A DNA stretch of 64,000 nt, from positions 682,001 to 746,000 of the forward strand of contig NZ_CP113343.1 in assembly GCF_026683955.1 (NCBI RefSeq), read 5' to 3'. The position numbers were made by a program, and so were the translations under genes. The notes below the pieces were generated by a model. It saw only the letters and a list, made by a program, of their open reading frames with translations, was not told the origin of the DNA and searched no databases. The stretch comes from Arthrobacter sp. MMS18-M83. Its GTDB lineage: Bacteria; Actinomycetota; Actinomycetes; Actinomycetales; Micrococcaceae. This document shows, piece by piece, positions 27,416 through 36,028 of the stretch (the stretch's first letter is position 1; every line of letters begins with the position of its first letter).

Positions 27416-28134
27416 GCTTCCATACGGGAGATACGGTCCTGCACCAAGGCACGGTGCAGGCTGAGGCAGAGTTCGCTGATTTCGCGGGCGGCTTCTGCCG
27501 CCCGCGACTGCGACGCCGCATCCTTGCGCGAGGTCAGCGGAGCAACGACCCGTTCCACCAGGCCGAATTCACGTTCGGCTGCGGCTTGGAAGGGCCGGAG
27601 GTGCCGGGGCTCAAGTCCATGGCTTTCAAGTTGGACACATGCCCGGGCCACTTGGAGGGCGTGTTCGTCGAATTTTCCATTGACCTGGCTGATGAGTCCG
27701 AAGCTGAGGAGGGACCGCAAAAGCGGGACGCTGGCTCCCGATTCCGTTCGAAGCTGTTCCTCGCTCAAGGCGCGTGCGTGGCCCTGCAATTCAGCGGCCA
27801 GTTCGTCTGAGACTATCCGGGGTGAAACGGAAACGCCGGGCGGAAGGTTTTCGGGACGCTCGCCGCGGTCGATCGCGTCCAGATAGTCCTTGATGACTTT
27901 GAGCGGCAGGTACTGGTCGCGCTGGAGCGCCAACACGAATCGCAAACGCTCGACGTCGCTCTCGGCATACTGCCGGTATCCGGCAGGAGTGCGCTTCGGA
28001 TTGATCAGTCCCTTTTCCTCAAGAAAACGGATCTTGGATGCCGTCATGGTGGGAAAGTCGTCGCTGAGTTGAGCGAGGACCTCTCCGATGTTGAGGACCT
28101 GCGGTCCGCGCCGTTCCGGCTGGGCCATTGCCAC
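27412..28134 (-). CDS. MerR family transcriptional regulator (Rv1828-like)
   Basis: 240-aa MerR-type regulator: an N-terminal HTH with LNIGEVLAQLSDDFPTMTASKIRFLEEKGL (about 14-43), wing residues PKRTPAGYRQYAESDVERLRFVL, a long dimerisation helix, and a C-terminal domain of about 100 aa not shared with metal sensors. It lies between the FHA protein and DUF151, 14 nt after the FHA stop, and overlaps the DUF151 start, so all three are co-transcribed. Confidence 0.9.
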   Translation of the reverse strand: MAMAQPERRGPQVLNIGEVLAQLSDDFPTMTASKIRFLEEKGLINPKRTPAGYRQYAESDVERLRFVLALQRDQYLPLKVIKDYLDAIDRGERPENLPPGVSVSPRIVSDELAAELQGHARALSEEQLRTESGASVPLLRSLLSFGLISQVNGKFDEHALQVARACVQLESHGLEPRHLRPFQAAAEREFGLVERVVAPLTSRKDAASQSRAAEAAREISELCLSLHRALVQDRISRMEA

Positions 28135-28148
28135 AGGCGTACCCGGAA

Positions 28149-28628
28149 TCAGTCTTGGCCTGCAGCGCGGGCAGGGCTCAGGTAGTAGGTGAGGCGGAAC
28201 TTCCCGATCTGGACCTCGCTGCCATTCTTGAGCAGCACATTGTCAACCCGGTCTTGGTTGACATAGGTGCCGTTGAGGCTTCCCGTGTCCACCACTTCGA
28301 ACCCCTCGGGGGTGCGCACGAACTCGACATGCTTACGCGAAACCGTCACATCATCCAGGAAGATGTCCGCATCCGGGTGGCGGCCGGCCGTGGTGGTGTC
28401 CGAGTCCAGGAGGAACCGCGCACCGGCGTTGGGGCCGGTGTGGGCAATCAGCAACGCCGATCCTGGAGGCAACGCTTGAACTGCCGCGCGCTCTTCGGGT
28501 GCCAATGGCGGGCGGACATCCGAGTCATGGTGCCGCACAGGCGTGAGGTGGATTGACGTGGTCTCCGACGTTGGCTGTCCTACTGCACCGTGCTCGTCCC
28601 GGGCTTGGTTCTGCTTGCCGCCAACCAT
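28149..28628 (-). CDS. FHA-domain protein, GarA/OdhI-like
   Basis: Small forkhead-associated regulator. The C-terminal FHA domain has GRHPDADIFLDDVTVSRKHVEF and GSLNGTYVN (about 82-130). The N-terminal tail carries ETTS with Thr23/Thr24, the site phosphorylated by PknB/PknG-type kinases in GarA and OdhI. Unphosphorylated homologues inhibit 2-oxoglutarate dehydrogenase; phosphorylation makes the tail bind its own FHA domain. I start at 28628 (MVGGKQNQ), which has AGGAGG upstream; an ATG at 28643 would add five residues. Confidence 0.9.
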   Translation of the reverse strand: MVGGKQNQARDEHGAVGQPTSETTSIHLTPVRHHDSDVRPPLAPEERAAVQALPPGSALLIAHTGPNAGARFLLDSDTTTAGRHPDADIFLDDVTVSRKHVEFVRTPEGFEVVDTGSLNGTYVNQDRVDNVLLKNGSEVQIGKFRLTYYLSPARAAGQD

Positions 28629-28692
28629 GGAAATCCTCCTCATCCGCCAGCAATTGTTACGAACTGCCGGTTACGCATCTACCCGGTTCTGC

Positions 28693-28762
28693 CGGGCCAA
28701 ACGGGTCGCTGGCCCGCCGCAACCGCTCCCCCGTTTCGAGGAGAACCGACTTGGCGGGCCAG
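28693..28762 (-). promoter_or_regulatory. Alternative hairpins between gcvH and the FHA gene
   Basis: Three related GC-rich segments: GGCGGGCCAG (28753-28762) can pair with CTGGCCCGCC (28709-28718), or TGGCCCG (28710-28716) can instead pair with CGGGCCA (28693-28699). The pairings are mutually exclusive, the geometry of an attenuator or of processing between gcvH and the FHA gene. Confidence 0.35.
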
Positions 28763-28769
28763 ATACCTT

Positions 28770-29156
28770 TTAGCCTACCTGTTGTTCGTACTCTGATGCA
28801 CTGAGCAGGGTCTCGATGGCGTCAGCTTCCGAAAGCTTTACCTCGAACAGCCAACCGTCACCGTAGGGATCCGAGTTGATCAGGGCAGAGTCAGTATCGA
28901 GAGCCTCATTGCGGGAGACAATTTCGCCGCTGACCGGGGCGTAAATGTCGCTCACGCTCTTCGTGGACTCAACTTCACCCACGACGTCGTTTCCCTTCAC
29001 CGTGGTGCCGGGCTCCGGCAGCTGGGCGTAGACAACGTCGCCGAGTGCATCCTGGGCGAAGTCCGTGATGCCGACGCGCACGACGCCGTCTGCATTCGGG
29101 GCACTGACCCATTCATGTTCGGCGGTGTAGGAAAGATCGGCAGGAATAATGCTCAT
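28770..29156 (-). CDS. gcvH: Glycine cleavage system H protein
   Basis: 128-aa lipoyl carrier of the glycine cleavage complex; it shuttles the methylamine group between P, T and L proteins. The lipoylation motif GEVESTKSVSD places the modified lysine at residue 66, and YTAEHEW is the N-terminal signature. No gcvP or gcvT is adjacent; instead it heads the FHA-MerR-DUF151 cluster, as in M. tuberculosis (Rv1826). The gene is complete. Confidence 0.96.
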   Translation of the reverse strand: MSIIPADLSYTAEHEWVSAPNADGVVRVGITDFAQDALGDVVYAQLPEPGTTVKGNDVVGEVESTKSVSDIYAPVSGEIVSRNEALDTDSALINSDPYGDGWLFEVKLSEADAIETLLSASEYEQQVG

Positions 29157-29319
29157 GAGTCGCCTTTCATCGGGACATTACGGACCACGACGGCGGCCCG
29201 GAGGTCCGGCCACCGCTGAAAGTATAAGCACATACAGCCCTCCTCCCCACAGGTGTCTGGGATGATTGGAACCAGACTCGAGCCGCATAGTCCTGCAACG
29301 CCGTCGAAGGAGCGCGATC

Positions 29320-30222
29320 ATGCCGGAACTGCCCGAACTCACTGCCCTGACCGATTTCTTGGACGAGCGGCTGTCCGGTGCACGGCTCACCCAGTTGCTA
29401 CTGCCATCGGCGTTCGCCCTGAAGGTTGCTGAGGTTCCCTATGAATCGCTGATCGGGCGGACAATCGATTCCGTCGGTCGACACGGAAAATTCCTGGCCT
29501 TCAAAATCGCCCCTTCCGCTGAAGGACCTGCGGGAGGAGACTCAACAGAGCCGCTCTACCTGATCGTCAATTTCGCGAAGGCCGGCTGGCTGCGGTTCTC
29601 GGACAAGCCGCCCGGTGCCGAAGCCACTGGTGCGGGCGGCTATTTCGCCGCGCAGCTGGGCTTTTCGAACAGCGGCCACGATTATGGTGTCACCCTGACC
29701 GACGCAGGAGCGTGGAAGGGATTGGCCATCTTCATCGTTCGCCAGCCTGTGGAGGTCCATGGCATCGCGGAATTGGGACCGGATCCCCTCGACCTCGGCT
29801 TCGGCTTGGACGAGTTCAGCAGGCTCTTTCGCAACAGGCAGCAGATCAAAGGGATCCTGAAGAATCAGAAGCTCATGGCGGGCATCGGGAACGCCTATAG
29901 TGACGAAATCCTTCACGCAGCGAAGCTGTCTCCGGTCGCTACCGCCTCTTCCCTTGAGCCGGACGCAGTGGAACGTCTCTTCACAACGATGAAGGGCATT
30001 CTCAGTGGCGCCGTCCAGGAGTTCTCGGGAAAGAAACCCAGCGAGCTGAAGCCGGCAAAGAAAGCCTCCATGCGGGTGCACGGCCGGACCGGAGAGGCTT
30101 GCCCCGTCTGCGGGGACACCGTGCGGGAGGTTACTTTCGTGGGCACCTCGATGCAGTACTGCCCCACATGCCAGACCAACGGCAAGATCCTGGCCAAACG
30201 CGGTTCGGGCGACGACGGCTGA
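29320..30222 (+). CDS. Fpg/Nei family DNA glycosylase
   Basis: Base-excision repair glycosylase/AP lyase. The mature N-terminus PELPEL provides the catalytic proline and glutamate, and RHGKFLAF near residue 56 holds the conserved lysine. The helix-two-turn-helix segment is MAGIGNAYSDEILHAAKLSP (about 187-206), and the C-terminal zinc finger is CPVCGD...YCPTCQTNGK. I start at 29320 because the mature Pro must follow the first Met and AAGGAG precedes it. Insertions around residues 65-105 separate it from classical MutM, so the lesion range is uncertain. Confidence 0.92.
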   Translation: MPELPELTALTDFLDERLSGARLTQLLLPSAFALKVAEVPYESLIGRTIDSVGRHGKFLAFKIAPSAEGPAGGDSTEPLYLIVNFAKAGWLRFSDKPPGAEATGAGGYFAAQLGFSNSGHDYGVTLTDAGAWKGLAIFIVRQPVEVHGIAELGPDPLDLGFGLDEFSRLFRNRQQIKGILKNQKLMAGIGNAYSDEILHAAKLSPVATASSLEPDAVERLFTTMKGILSGAVQEFSGKKPSELKPAKKASMRVHGRTGEACPVCGDTVREVTFVGTSMQYCPTCQTNGKILAKRGSGDDG

Positions 30223-30228
30223 TTCCCG

Positions 30229-30264
30229 ACCGAAGCCCGCCACCCTTCTGTGGCGGGCTTCGGT
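30229..30264. terminator. Bidirectional terminator, 15-bp stem
   Basis: ACCGAAGCCCGCCAC and its exact complement flank a CCTTCT loop between the convergent glycosylase and MFS genes, starting 7 nt after the glycosylase stop. Confidence 0.85.
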
Positions 30265-30273
30265 GCGTTTCAC

Positions 30274-31497
30274 TTAGGGGACCGGCGACTCTTCCGGTTC
30301 GCGTACGACGTCGGGGGCTACTTGCCGTGGGGAAGCAGCCTGCGCGGCTCCCCCGCCCCGTGCGGCCCCAGCGGCCGCGATCATCACGAGAAGGGCCGCG
30401 ACGGTGATGGCGGCCCCGGCCCAGATGGGCGAGGTGTAGCCCAAGCCCATGGTGATGGTGACGCCGCCCAGCCAGGCACCGAGGGCGTTGCCAAAGTTGA
30501 AGGCGCCGATATTCGCGCCGGAGGCAAGGGTGGGCGCGGTGGTGGCAAAGTGCATGACGCGCATCTGCAGGCCCGGGACTGTGGCGAAGCCGAATCCACC
30601 CATGAGCGCCAGCGAGAACAGGGTGGCCACAGGGCTCGCGGCGGTGAGTGCGAAGAAGACGAGCACCAGCACCAGGCCCGCAAGGATGACCACAAGGGTT
30701 TTGTCGATGGATTTGTCGGCCGCCTTGCCGCCGGCAATATTGCCGACGAACAGTCCGGCGCCAAACAGGACCAGGAGCCACGGGACGGCGCGGGGATCAA
30801 ATCCGGAGACTTCGGTCAGGGTGAAGGCGATGTAGGTGAAGGCGCCGAACATGCCGCCAAAGCCAAGGAGGGTGACGATGATGGAGAGCCACACCTGACC
30901 GGACTTGAAGGCACCAAGCTCACGGCGGAGGCTGCTGGTAGCGGCGCCCTCCTTGGTGCGCGGGACCATGAGGGCAATGCCGACGAGCGCCACAACACCG
31001 ATGATGGTGATGGCCCAAAAGGTGGAACGCCAGCCGAGGTTCTGGCCGAGGAAGGTGCCGAAGGGCACGCCCAGCACGTTGGCGGCAGTGAGGCCGGTGA
31101 ACATGATGGCGATGGCTCCAGCCTTCTTGTGGGCCGGGACCAGGCCGGCTGCGACCACGGAGCCGATGCCGAAGAAGGCTCCGTGACAGAGGGCTGCGAC
31201 GACTCGCCCGATCAGCATGGCCGGGTAGCTGTCCGCGATGGCGGAGAGGAAGTTGCCGGCGATGAACAGAACAAGAAGCCCGATCAGCACGGGCTTACGG
31301 GGCAAGCGCGTCACGGCCGCTGTAACCAGGAGGGCTCCGACAACGACGCTGAGCGCGTAGCCGGTGATGAACCAGCCGGCGGCTGCTTCGCTGACTCTGA
31401 AGTCGGTGGCGATCTCGGGCAAGAGGCCCATGATGACGAACTCGGTCAAGCCAATGCCGAATCCGCCCAGGGCAAGGGCGATCAACCCTGCGGGCAT
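30274..31497 (-). CDS. MFS transporter, AraJ/DHA1-type efflux permease
   Basis: 407-aa permease with about 12 hydrophobic segments. The N-terminal LTEFVIMGLLPEIA and the RVVAALCHGAFFGIG loop resemble the sugar/drug efflux (AraJ, YdhP) branch of DHA1. AAAGGAG precedes the ATG. It is divergent from a MarR gene, and the intergenic region carries repeated TAGTTGC motifs, so it is likely repressed by that MarR protein. Substrate unknown. Confidence 0.87.
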   Translation of the reverse strand: MPAGLIALALGGFGIGLTEFVIMGLLPEIATDFRVSEAAAGWFITGYALSVVVGALLVTAAVTRLPRKPVLIGLLVLFIAGNFLSAIADSYPAMLIGRVVAALCHGAFFGIGSVVAAGLVPAHKKAGAIAIMFTGLTAANVLGVPFGTFLGQNLGWRSTFWAITIIGVVALVGIALMVPRTKEGAATSSLRRELGAFKSGQVWLSIIVTLLGFGGMFGAFTYIAFTLTEVSGFDPRAVPWLLVLFGAGLFVGNIAGGKAADKSIDKTLVVILAGLVLVLVFFALTAASPVATLFSLALMGGFGFATVPGLQMRVMHFATTAPTLASGANIGAFNFGNALGAWLGGVTITMGLGYTSPIWAGAAITVAALLVMIAAAGAARGGGAAQAASPRQVAPDVVREPEESPVP

Positions 31498-31564
31498 GTT
31501 GTGCTCCTTTGTGGGGATGGATTCCCGTGAGACTGGAAGTGCGTCGCCGAGAACCGTAGAATAT

Positions 31565-31620
31565 TAGTTGCAGACGCTGTATATATAGTTGCATACGCCA
31601 TCTATTTGCGCAAGCAACTA
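31565..31620. promoter_or_regulatory. Candidate MarR operator with TAGTTGC repeats
   Basis: TAGTTGC at 31565 and again at 31586 (21 nt apart, with similar following bases GACGC / TACGC), and an inverted copy GCAACTA at 31614-31620 preceded by the palindrome TTGCGCAA. All lie in the 170-nt divergent region between the MFS and MarR genes. Confidence 0.5.
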
Positions 31621-31669
31621 CTTTGAACGCATCTGGTTATCTTCATCAATGGCAGGAGTTACGGGAGAC

Positions 31670-32116
31670 ATGGGCATCAAGGACGACGCCGTTGAGGTGC
31701 GCGCACAGGGGTGGCGGACTCTCGCTGCGCTGCATGGCAACATCGAGACAGCGCTCGAGAAGGCGTTGCAGTCGGCCGCGGATCTTTCGGTGGTCGAATA
31801 CACCGTGCTGGACGCGCTGAGCCGCCAGGACGGCTGGCACATGCGCATGCAACAGCTGGCCAGGGCGACTGCACTATCCAGCAGCGCCACCACTCGGCTG
31901 GTGAACCGGCTCGAGGACCGTGCGCTGCTGACCAGGATCCTGTGCGCAGACGACCGGCGCGGGATTTACACCGAACTTACTGAGGCCGGCCAGAAGTTAT
32001 TGCTGGCGGCGAGGCCGGTACACGACGAAACACTGGCCGAGTCCCTGGCTGCCGCAGAATTGGTGCCGGAGCTTGAGCCGCTGGTCAAGGCGCTGGGGGC
32101 GCTGCAGGGGGTCTGA
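31670..32116 (+). CDS. MarR family transcriptional regulator
   Basis: 148-aa winged-helix regulator. The DNA-recognition part reads WHMRMQQLARATALSSSATTRLVNRLEDRALLTR, followed by the wing ADDRRGIYTELTEAGQKLL. I start at MGIKDDAVEV (31670); ATGs at 31649 and 31589 are in frame but the latter lies inside the repeat-rich operator region. It is divergent from the MFS permease gene, the classic arrangement of a local repressor. Confidence 0.88.
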   Translation: MGIKDDAVEVRAQGWRTLAALHGNIETALEKALQSAADLSVVEYTVLDALSRQDGWHMRMQQLARATALSSSATTRLVNRLEDRALLTRILCADDRRGIYTELTEAGQKLLLAARPVHDETLAESLAAAELVPELEPLVKALGALQGV

Positions 32117-32176
32117 GGCTTTGCCTTGTTTCGTGGGGCGCGCGCCCTGCGTCGTGCGGTGGCGTGCAGCGGCGCC

Positions 32177-32193
32177 CGCCCCGCGGCGGGGCG
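32177..32193. terminator. GC-rich hairpin between marR and the PhnA gene
   Basis: CGCCCCG-CGG-CGGGGCG abuts the PhnA-like stop codon, 60 nt after the marR stop. No T-run; possible weak terminator. Confidence 0.35.
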
Positions 32194-32544
32194 TCAGACT
32201 TTCTTGACGACGCTGGATTTGAGCTGCATGGGGCCGAAGCCATCCACTTTGCAGTCAATGTCGTGATCCCCCACGCCGTTCACGAGGCGTATGTTGCGGA
32301 CCTTTGTGCCGACCTTAATGGCCGTAGCGCTCCCCTTGACCTTGAGATCCTTGATCACGCTGACGGTATCGCCGTCCGCGAGCACGTTGCCGACGGCGTC
32401 CTTGATCTCCGTCGACTCTGACTCCGCTTCATCGGACGCGGCCTGCGACCATTCGTGGGCGCACTCGGGGCAAACCAGCAAGGCGCCCATCTCGTAGGTG
32501 TATTCGCTGGCGCATTCGGGGCAAGGGGGAAGGATTTCGCTCAC
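32194..32544 (-). CDS. YjdM/PhnA family zinc-ribbon protein
   Basis: 116-aa protein: an N-terminal zinc ribbon with CPEC...CPEC (about residues 7-31) and the C-terminal PhnA domain VKDAVGN-like/[16 protein letters not shown]...[13 protein letters not shown]...[10 protein letters not shown]. Despite the historical name, the family is not required for phosphonate use. The GTG at 32544 (MSEILPPC) gives the usual family start; a longer open frame upstream has unlike composition. Convergent with the MarR gene. Confidence 0.88.
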   Translation of the reverse strand: MSEILPPCPECASEYTYEMGALLVCPECAHEWSQAASDEAESESTEIKDAVGNVLADGDTVSVIKDLKVKGSATAIKVGTKVRNIRLVNGVGDHDIDCKVDGFGPMQLKSSVVKKV

Positions 32545-32775
32545 CGTCCAATGATAGACGGGGTGGCCGTGCACCGGTCTCGGCGCTTGGCTCGGCCTCG
32601 CCCTGTCTGACATGGACGACGCGCATCTCGTTTGACGACACCCATCTTGACCCCGGACTCCGGAATACACGCGTCCCATGTCCGTTTCCGAGTCGTGGAT
32701 CGGTTTCCGCGTCACGGGTCCTTTGCGGCGTCGACCGCGATCAGGCAGCATCCTGGAACAAGCAACTTAAACGCA

Positions 32776-32809
32776 AGAGTCCCGGGAACCCTTAGGCTCC
32801 CGGGACTCT
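32776..32809 (-). terminator. Terminator downstream of tRNA-Pro
   Basis: 12-bp perfect stem (AGAGTCCCGGGA / TCCCGGGACTCT) around a 10-nt loop, 19 nt beyond the tRNA 3' end on the minus strand, followed by CTTGCGTTT. Confidence 0.7.
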
Positions 32810-32827
32810 GTTATCGATACCTTGCGG

Positions 32828-32901
<74 letters not shown>

Positions 32902-33028
32902 TCAGTTCTGCCGTTCTCCGCCTAGATTTTCACCTAAGCAGTCCGGCCGAACCACCTCAAAAAGCTTACACGATGTTCGAGGTTTCCAATGACACCTCGG
33001 CGGGTGTCACCTGTGATGCGCGTCTCAA

Positions 33029-34579
33029 TTAGCGCTTCTTGCCGCGCTTTTCGCGGACGCGCATGTTGACCTCGATCGGCGTGCCGTCGAAGCCAAAGGT
33101 TTCGCGCAGGCGACGGGTGATGAATCGGCGGTATCCGGGGTCCAGGAAGCCCGTGGTGAAGAGCACGAACTTCGGCGGACGGCTGGATGCCTGGGTGCCG
33201 AACAGGATGCGCGGCTGCTTGCCGCCACGGACCGGGTGCGGGTGGGCAGCCACGAGCTCGCCCAGGAACGCGTTGAGGCGTCCTGTGGGGATGCGCTTGT
33301 CCCAGCTCTCCAAGGCGAGGTCCAATGCGGGTACCAGGCGGTCTTTGTGCCAGCCGGTCTTGGCCGAGATGTTGACGCGCGGGGCCCACTCCACGTGTGC
33401 CAGGTCCTGCTCGATTTCACGCTCAAGGTAGCGGCGACGTTCGTCGTCGAGCAGGTCCCACTTGTTGAACGCGAGCACCAGCGCGCGGCCCGACTCGATC
33501 GCCAACTGGAGGATGCGGACGTCCTGTTCGCTGAGGACTTCGTCAACGGCGAGGAGCACGACGGCGACCTCCGCCTTTTCGAGCGCGGCCTGCGTACGCA
33601 GGGAAGCGTAGAAGTCTGCGCCCTGGGCCATGTGCTGGCGGCGGCGGATGCCTGCCGTGTCCACGAAGCGCCAGGTGCGGCCGCCGAGTTCGATGAACTC
33701 GTCCACGGGGTCGCGGGTGGTCCCGGCGAGGGTATCAACCACAACGCGCTCGGAGCCCGCCAACTTGTTCAGCAAGGAGGACTTGCCGACGTTCGGACGG
33801 CCGATGAGGGCAATACGGCGGGGTCCGCCGGAGCGCTCCACACCTTCCACCGTGGAGAACTCGGGCAAGGTATCCATGACGTGGTCCAGGAGGTCGGCAA
33901 CGCCGCGTCCATGAAGGGCGGACACGGGGTACGGCTCGCCGAAGCCAAGGCCCCAGAGCGCGGCTGAGTCGGCTTCCTGCGCAAAGTCATCAACCTTGTT
34001 GGCCACCATGATGACCGGCTTCTTGGACTTGCGCAGCATCTTCATGACGCCTTCGTCCGTCGCGGTTGCGCCGACGGCGGAGTCCACCACGAAGAGCACG
34101 GCGTCAGCGAGTTCCACGGCCATCTCGGCCTGCTCGGCGACGCGGGCGTGGATGCCCCTGGCGTCGTGCTCCCAGCCACCGGTGTCCACCAGTGTGAAGT
34201 TGCGTCCGTTCCAGTGTGCCGAGTACATGACACGGTCACGGGTGACGCCCGGGGTGTCCTCGACGACTGCCTCGCGGCGGCCAAGGATTCGGTTCACCAG
34301 GGTGGACTTGCCGACGTTCGGGCGTCCAATGATGGCCAGTACCGGGTCAAGCTTGAGCGGACCGTCTTCGCCTTCGTCGTCGTAGAGCCCGCTCAGCAGC
34401 GCTGCGTCGTCCTCGTCGAGGTCATAGTCGTCCAGGCCTGCCCGGAGGGAGGCTGCACGAAGTTCGGCTTCATCGTCGTCCAGGGCGGCGAGGTGTTCAG
34501 CCACCTGGTCGGTGCCGGTGGGCGTGTATTCGTCGTCGCCGGCTCCGATGTTGCCGGATTTTTGAGTCGTATCGCTCAT
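33029..34579 (-). CDS. der: Ribosome biogenesis GTPase Der (EngA)
   Basis: Double-GTPase needed for 50S subunit assembly. First G domain P-loop GRPNVGKST (about 85-93) and DTPGV; second P-loop GRPNVGKSS near 258-266 with the DTAGI motif; a C-terminal KH-like domain ends in a basic tail (EKRGKKR). The N-terminal 75 residues are acidic and disordered, as is common in actinobacterial Der. It is the last gene of the parA-scpA-scpB-rluB-tyrA-cmk series. Confidence 0.96.
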   Translation of the reverse strand: MSDTTQKSGNIGAGDDEYTPTGTDQVAEHLAALDDDEAELRAASLRAGLDDYDLDEDDAALLSGLYDDEGEDGPLKLDPVLAIIGRPNVGKSTLVNRILGRREAVVEDTPGVTRDRVMYSAHWNGRNFTLVDTGGWEHDARGIHARVAEQAEMAVELADAVLFVVDSAVGATATDEGVMKMLRKSKKPVIMVANKVDDFAQEADSAALWGLGFGEPYPVSALHGRGVADLLDHVMDTLPEFSTVEGVERSGGPRRIALIGRPNVGKSSLLNKLAGSERVVVDTLAGTTRDPVDEFIELGGRTWRFVDTAGIRRRQHMAQGADFYASLRTQAALEKAEVAVVLLAVDEVLSEQDVRILQLAIESGRALVLAFNKWDLLDDERRRYLEREIEQDLAHVEWAPRVNISAKTGWHKDRLVPALDLALESWDKRIPTGRLNAFLGELVAAHPHPVRGGKQPRILFGTQASSRPPKFVLFTTGFLDPGYRRFITRRLRETFGFDGTPIEVNMRVREKRGKKR

Positions 34580-34659
34580 TGCACTTTCCTTAGTGGTGAT
34601 CTGCCGGCGTCCCGGCTACTTCTTCTTGGCGGTGCTGCATTGGCTGTGGGCCGGTTCAT

Positions 34660-35322
34660 TTAGTCCCCCGGAAGGGACTGACCGGTGGTCTTGACGGCAT
34701 CCTGGACGTGTCCAGCCAGCGCAGCGCGGATCTCCGCAGCCGCCCTGTCCATTGAAACACGCCCCGACTCGCCATTTCTGCGGGTCACATTGAAGGGAGC
34801 TCCGAAACTGACATGCAGGCGGCGGCGCGGCCTCGGAATGGAATCACGGTGTTCGTCTCCGATCCGCGTTCCGAGGATCGCCACCGGAATGACCGTGGCC
34901 CCGGACATCAGGGCGAGCCACGCAACGCCGTTGCTGATGCTGCCGGCGGTGCCGCTCCCCCGAGTTCCTTCAGGGAGAATCCCGACGCAACGGCCGGCGT
35001 CGAGCACTTGCTTTCCGAGCTGGAGCGCCGCGCGGTCGCCGGAACGGTCAACGGAAATCTGCCCCGAAGCACGGAGCACACGTCCCAGGAAACCCTTGAA
35101 CATCTCCTTCTTGACCAGGATGTGCATGGGCCGCGGAGCAGCGCCGAACATCACCGGCCCGTCCAGGAAGCTGATGTGGTTGCCCGCGAAAATGACCGGA
35201 CCGGACTTGGGAACGTTGGAGCGCCCCGTGATCGCGGTCCGGTACAGGACATGATCAAGCAGCCAGCCCACAGGCCGGCTCCAGAGCATGGTCCAGCGTG
35301 CCGGGAGGCGGGTTTCAGTCAC
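34660..35322 (-). CDS. PlsC-family 1-acylglycerol-3-phosphate acyltransferase
   Basis: 220-aa acyltransferase with catalytic GNHISFLD (HX4D near 47-52) and ILPEGTRGSG (near 117-126). It lies between cmk and der. The GTG at 35322 overlaps the cmk stop as GTGACTGA, giving translational coupling; an upstream ATG at 35343 would overlap cmk further. It is the second PlsC-like protein of the window (the other is encoded at 15808-16611); the two differ in length and N-terminus. Confidence 0.87.
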   Translation of the reverse strand: MTETRLPARWTMLWSRPVGWLLDHVLYRTAITGRSNVPKSGPVIFAGNHISFLDGPVMFGAAPRPMHILVKKEMFKGFLGRVLRASGQISVDRSGDRAALQLGKQVLDAGRCVGILPEGTRGSGTAGSISNGVAWLALMSGATVIPVAILGTRIGDEHRDSIPRPRRRLHVSFGAPFNVTRRNGESGRVSMDRAAAEIRAALAGHVQDAVKTTGQSLPGD

Positions 35323-36028
35323 CGTAGATGACCTTACCCACAATGTTCAGTGCTGTTTCGACCGTTTCTTCGAAGTCCAGGTCCGAGGAATCAAGGGCGA
35401 CGACGCCGTCGGCCGCCTGCGTGAAGTTCACCACAGTGGAGTCTTTGGCGTCGCGGTGGATCACTTGGGCGGCGAGTTGCTCTTTGCTCTGCGTTCCGCC
35501 GAGCTGGAGGCCGCGGCGCCGCAGCCGGGCTTCCTCGCTTGCGGTCAGCAGCATGCGGACCTCCGCGTTGGGCGCGACGACGGTGGTGATGTCCCGCCCT
35601 TCCACCACCATGCGGCGGTGGTGCTTTTCGATCAGCTGGCGCTGGCGGCGAATCAATTCGTTGCGGGCACCCAAGGTGGTTGCCACCGCGCTGACGGACG
35701 ACGAAATCCTGGGCTCGCGGATTTCCTCCGTGATGTCCACTCCGGCAACGCTGACGTACTCGGCGTTGGCGCTGGTGCTAAGTTCCAGCGGCAGATCCTT
35801 CGAGGCTTGCTCGACGGCGGCACTATCCGTGAGGTCGATGCCGGTCTTGAGGCAGTACCAAGTCAATGCACGGTACATGGCACCCGTGTCCAGGTAGGCG
35901 AGCTTCAAGCGCCGGGCAACTTCCTTGCTGACGCTGGACTTGCCGGAGCCGGACGGGCCGTCGATGGCGACAACGAGTGGCTTGCCCGGGCGTACTACGG
36001 TCTCCGGGCCGAAAAGGTCACGTGTCAT
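35315..36028 (-). CDS. cmk: Cytidylate kinase
   Basis: NMP kinase that phosphorylates CMP and dCMP with ATP. It has the P-loop IDGPSGSGKSS (about 22-32), the substrate segment YLDTGAMYRALTW, and a LID-region stretch SSVSAVATTLGARNELIRRQ. I start at MTRDLFGP (36028), whose ATG overlaps the tyrA stop as TAATG; an ATG at 36046 is also possible. Co-transcribed with tyrA upstream and the acyltransferase gene downstream. Confidence 0.94.
   Translation of the reverse strand: MTRDLFGPETVVRPGKPLVVAIDGPSGSGKSSVSKEVARRLKLAYLDTGAMYRALTWYCLKTGIDLTDSAAVEQASKDLPLELSTSANAEYVSVAGVDITEEIREPRISSSVSAVATTLGARNELIRRQRQLIEKHHRRMVVEGRDITTVVAPNAEVRMLLTASEEARLRRRGLQLGGTQSKEQLAAQVIHRDAKDSTVVNFTQAADGVVALDSSDLDFEETVETALNIVGKVIYGD

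Noticed and set aside
29157..29319. Glycine riboswitch upstream of gcvH
   Set aside because: No tandem aptamer-like conserved core could be seen, and gcvH here is not followed by gcvP or gcvT.
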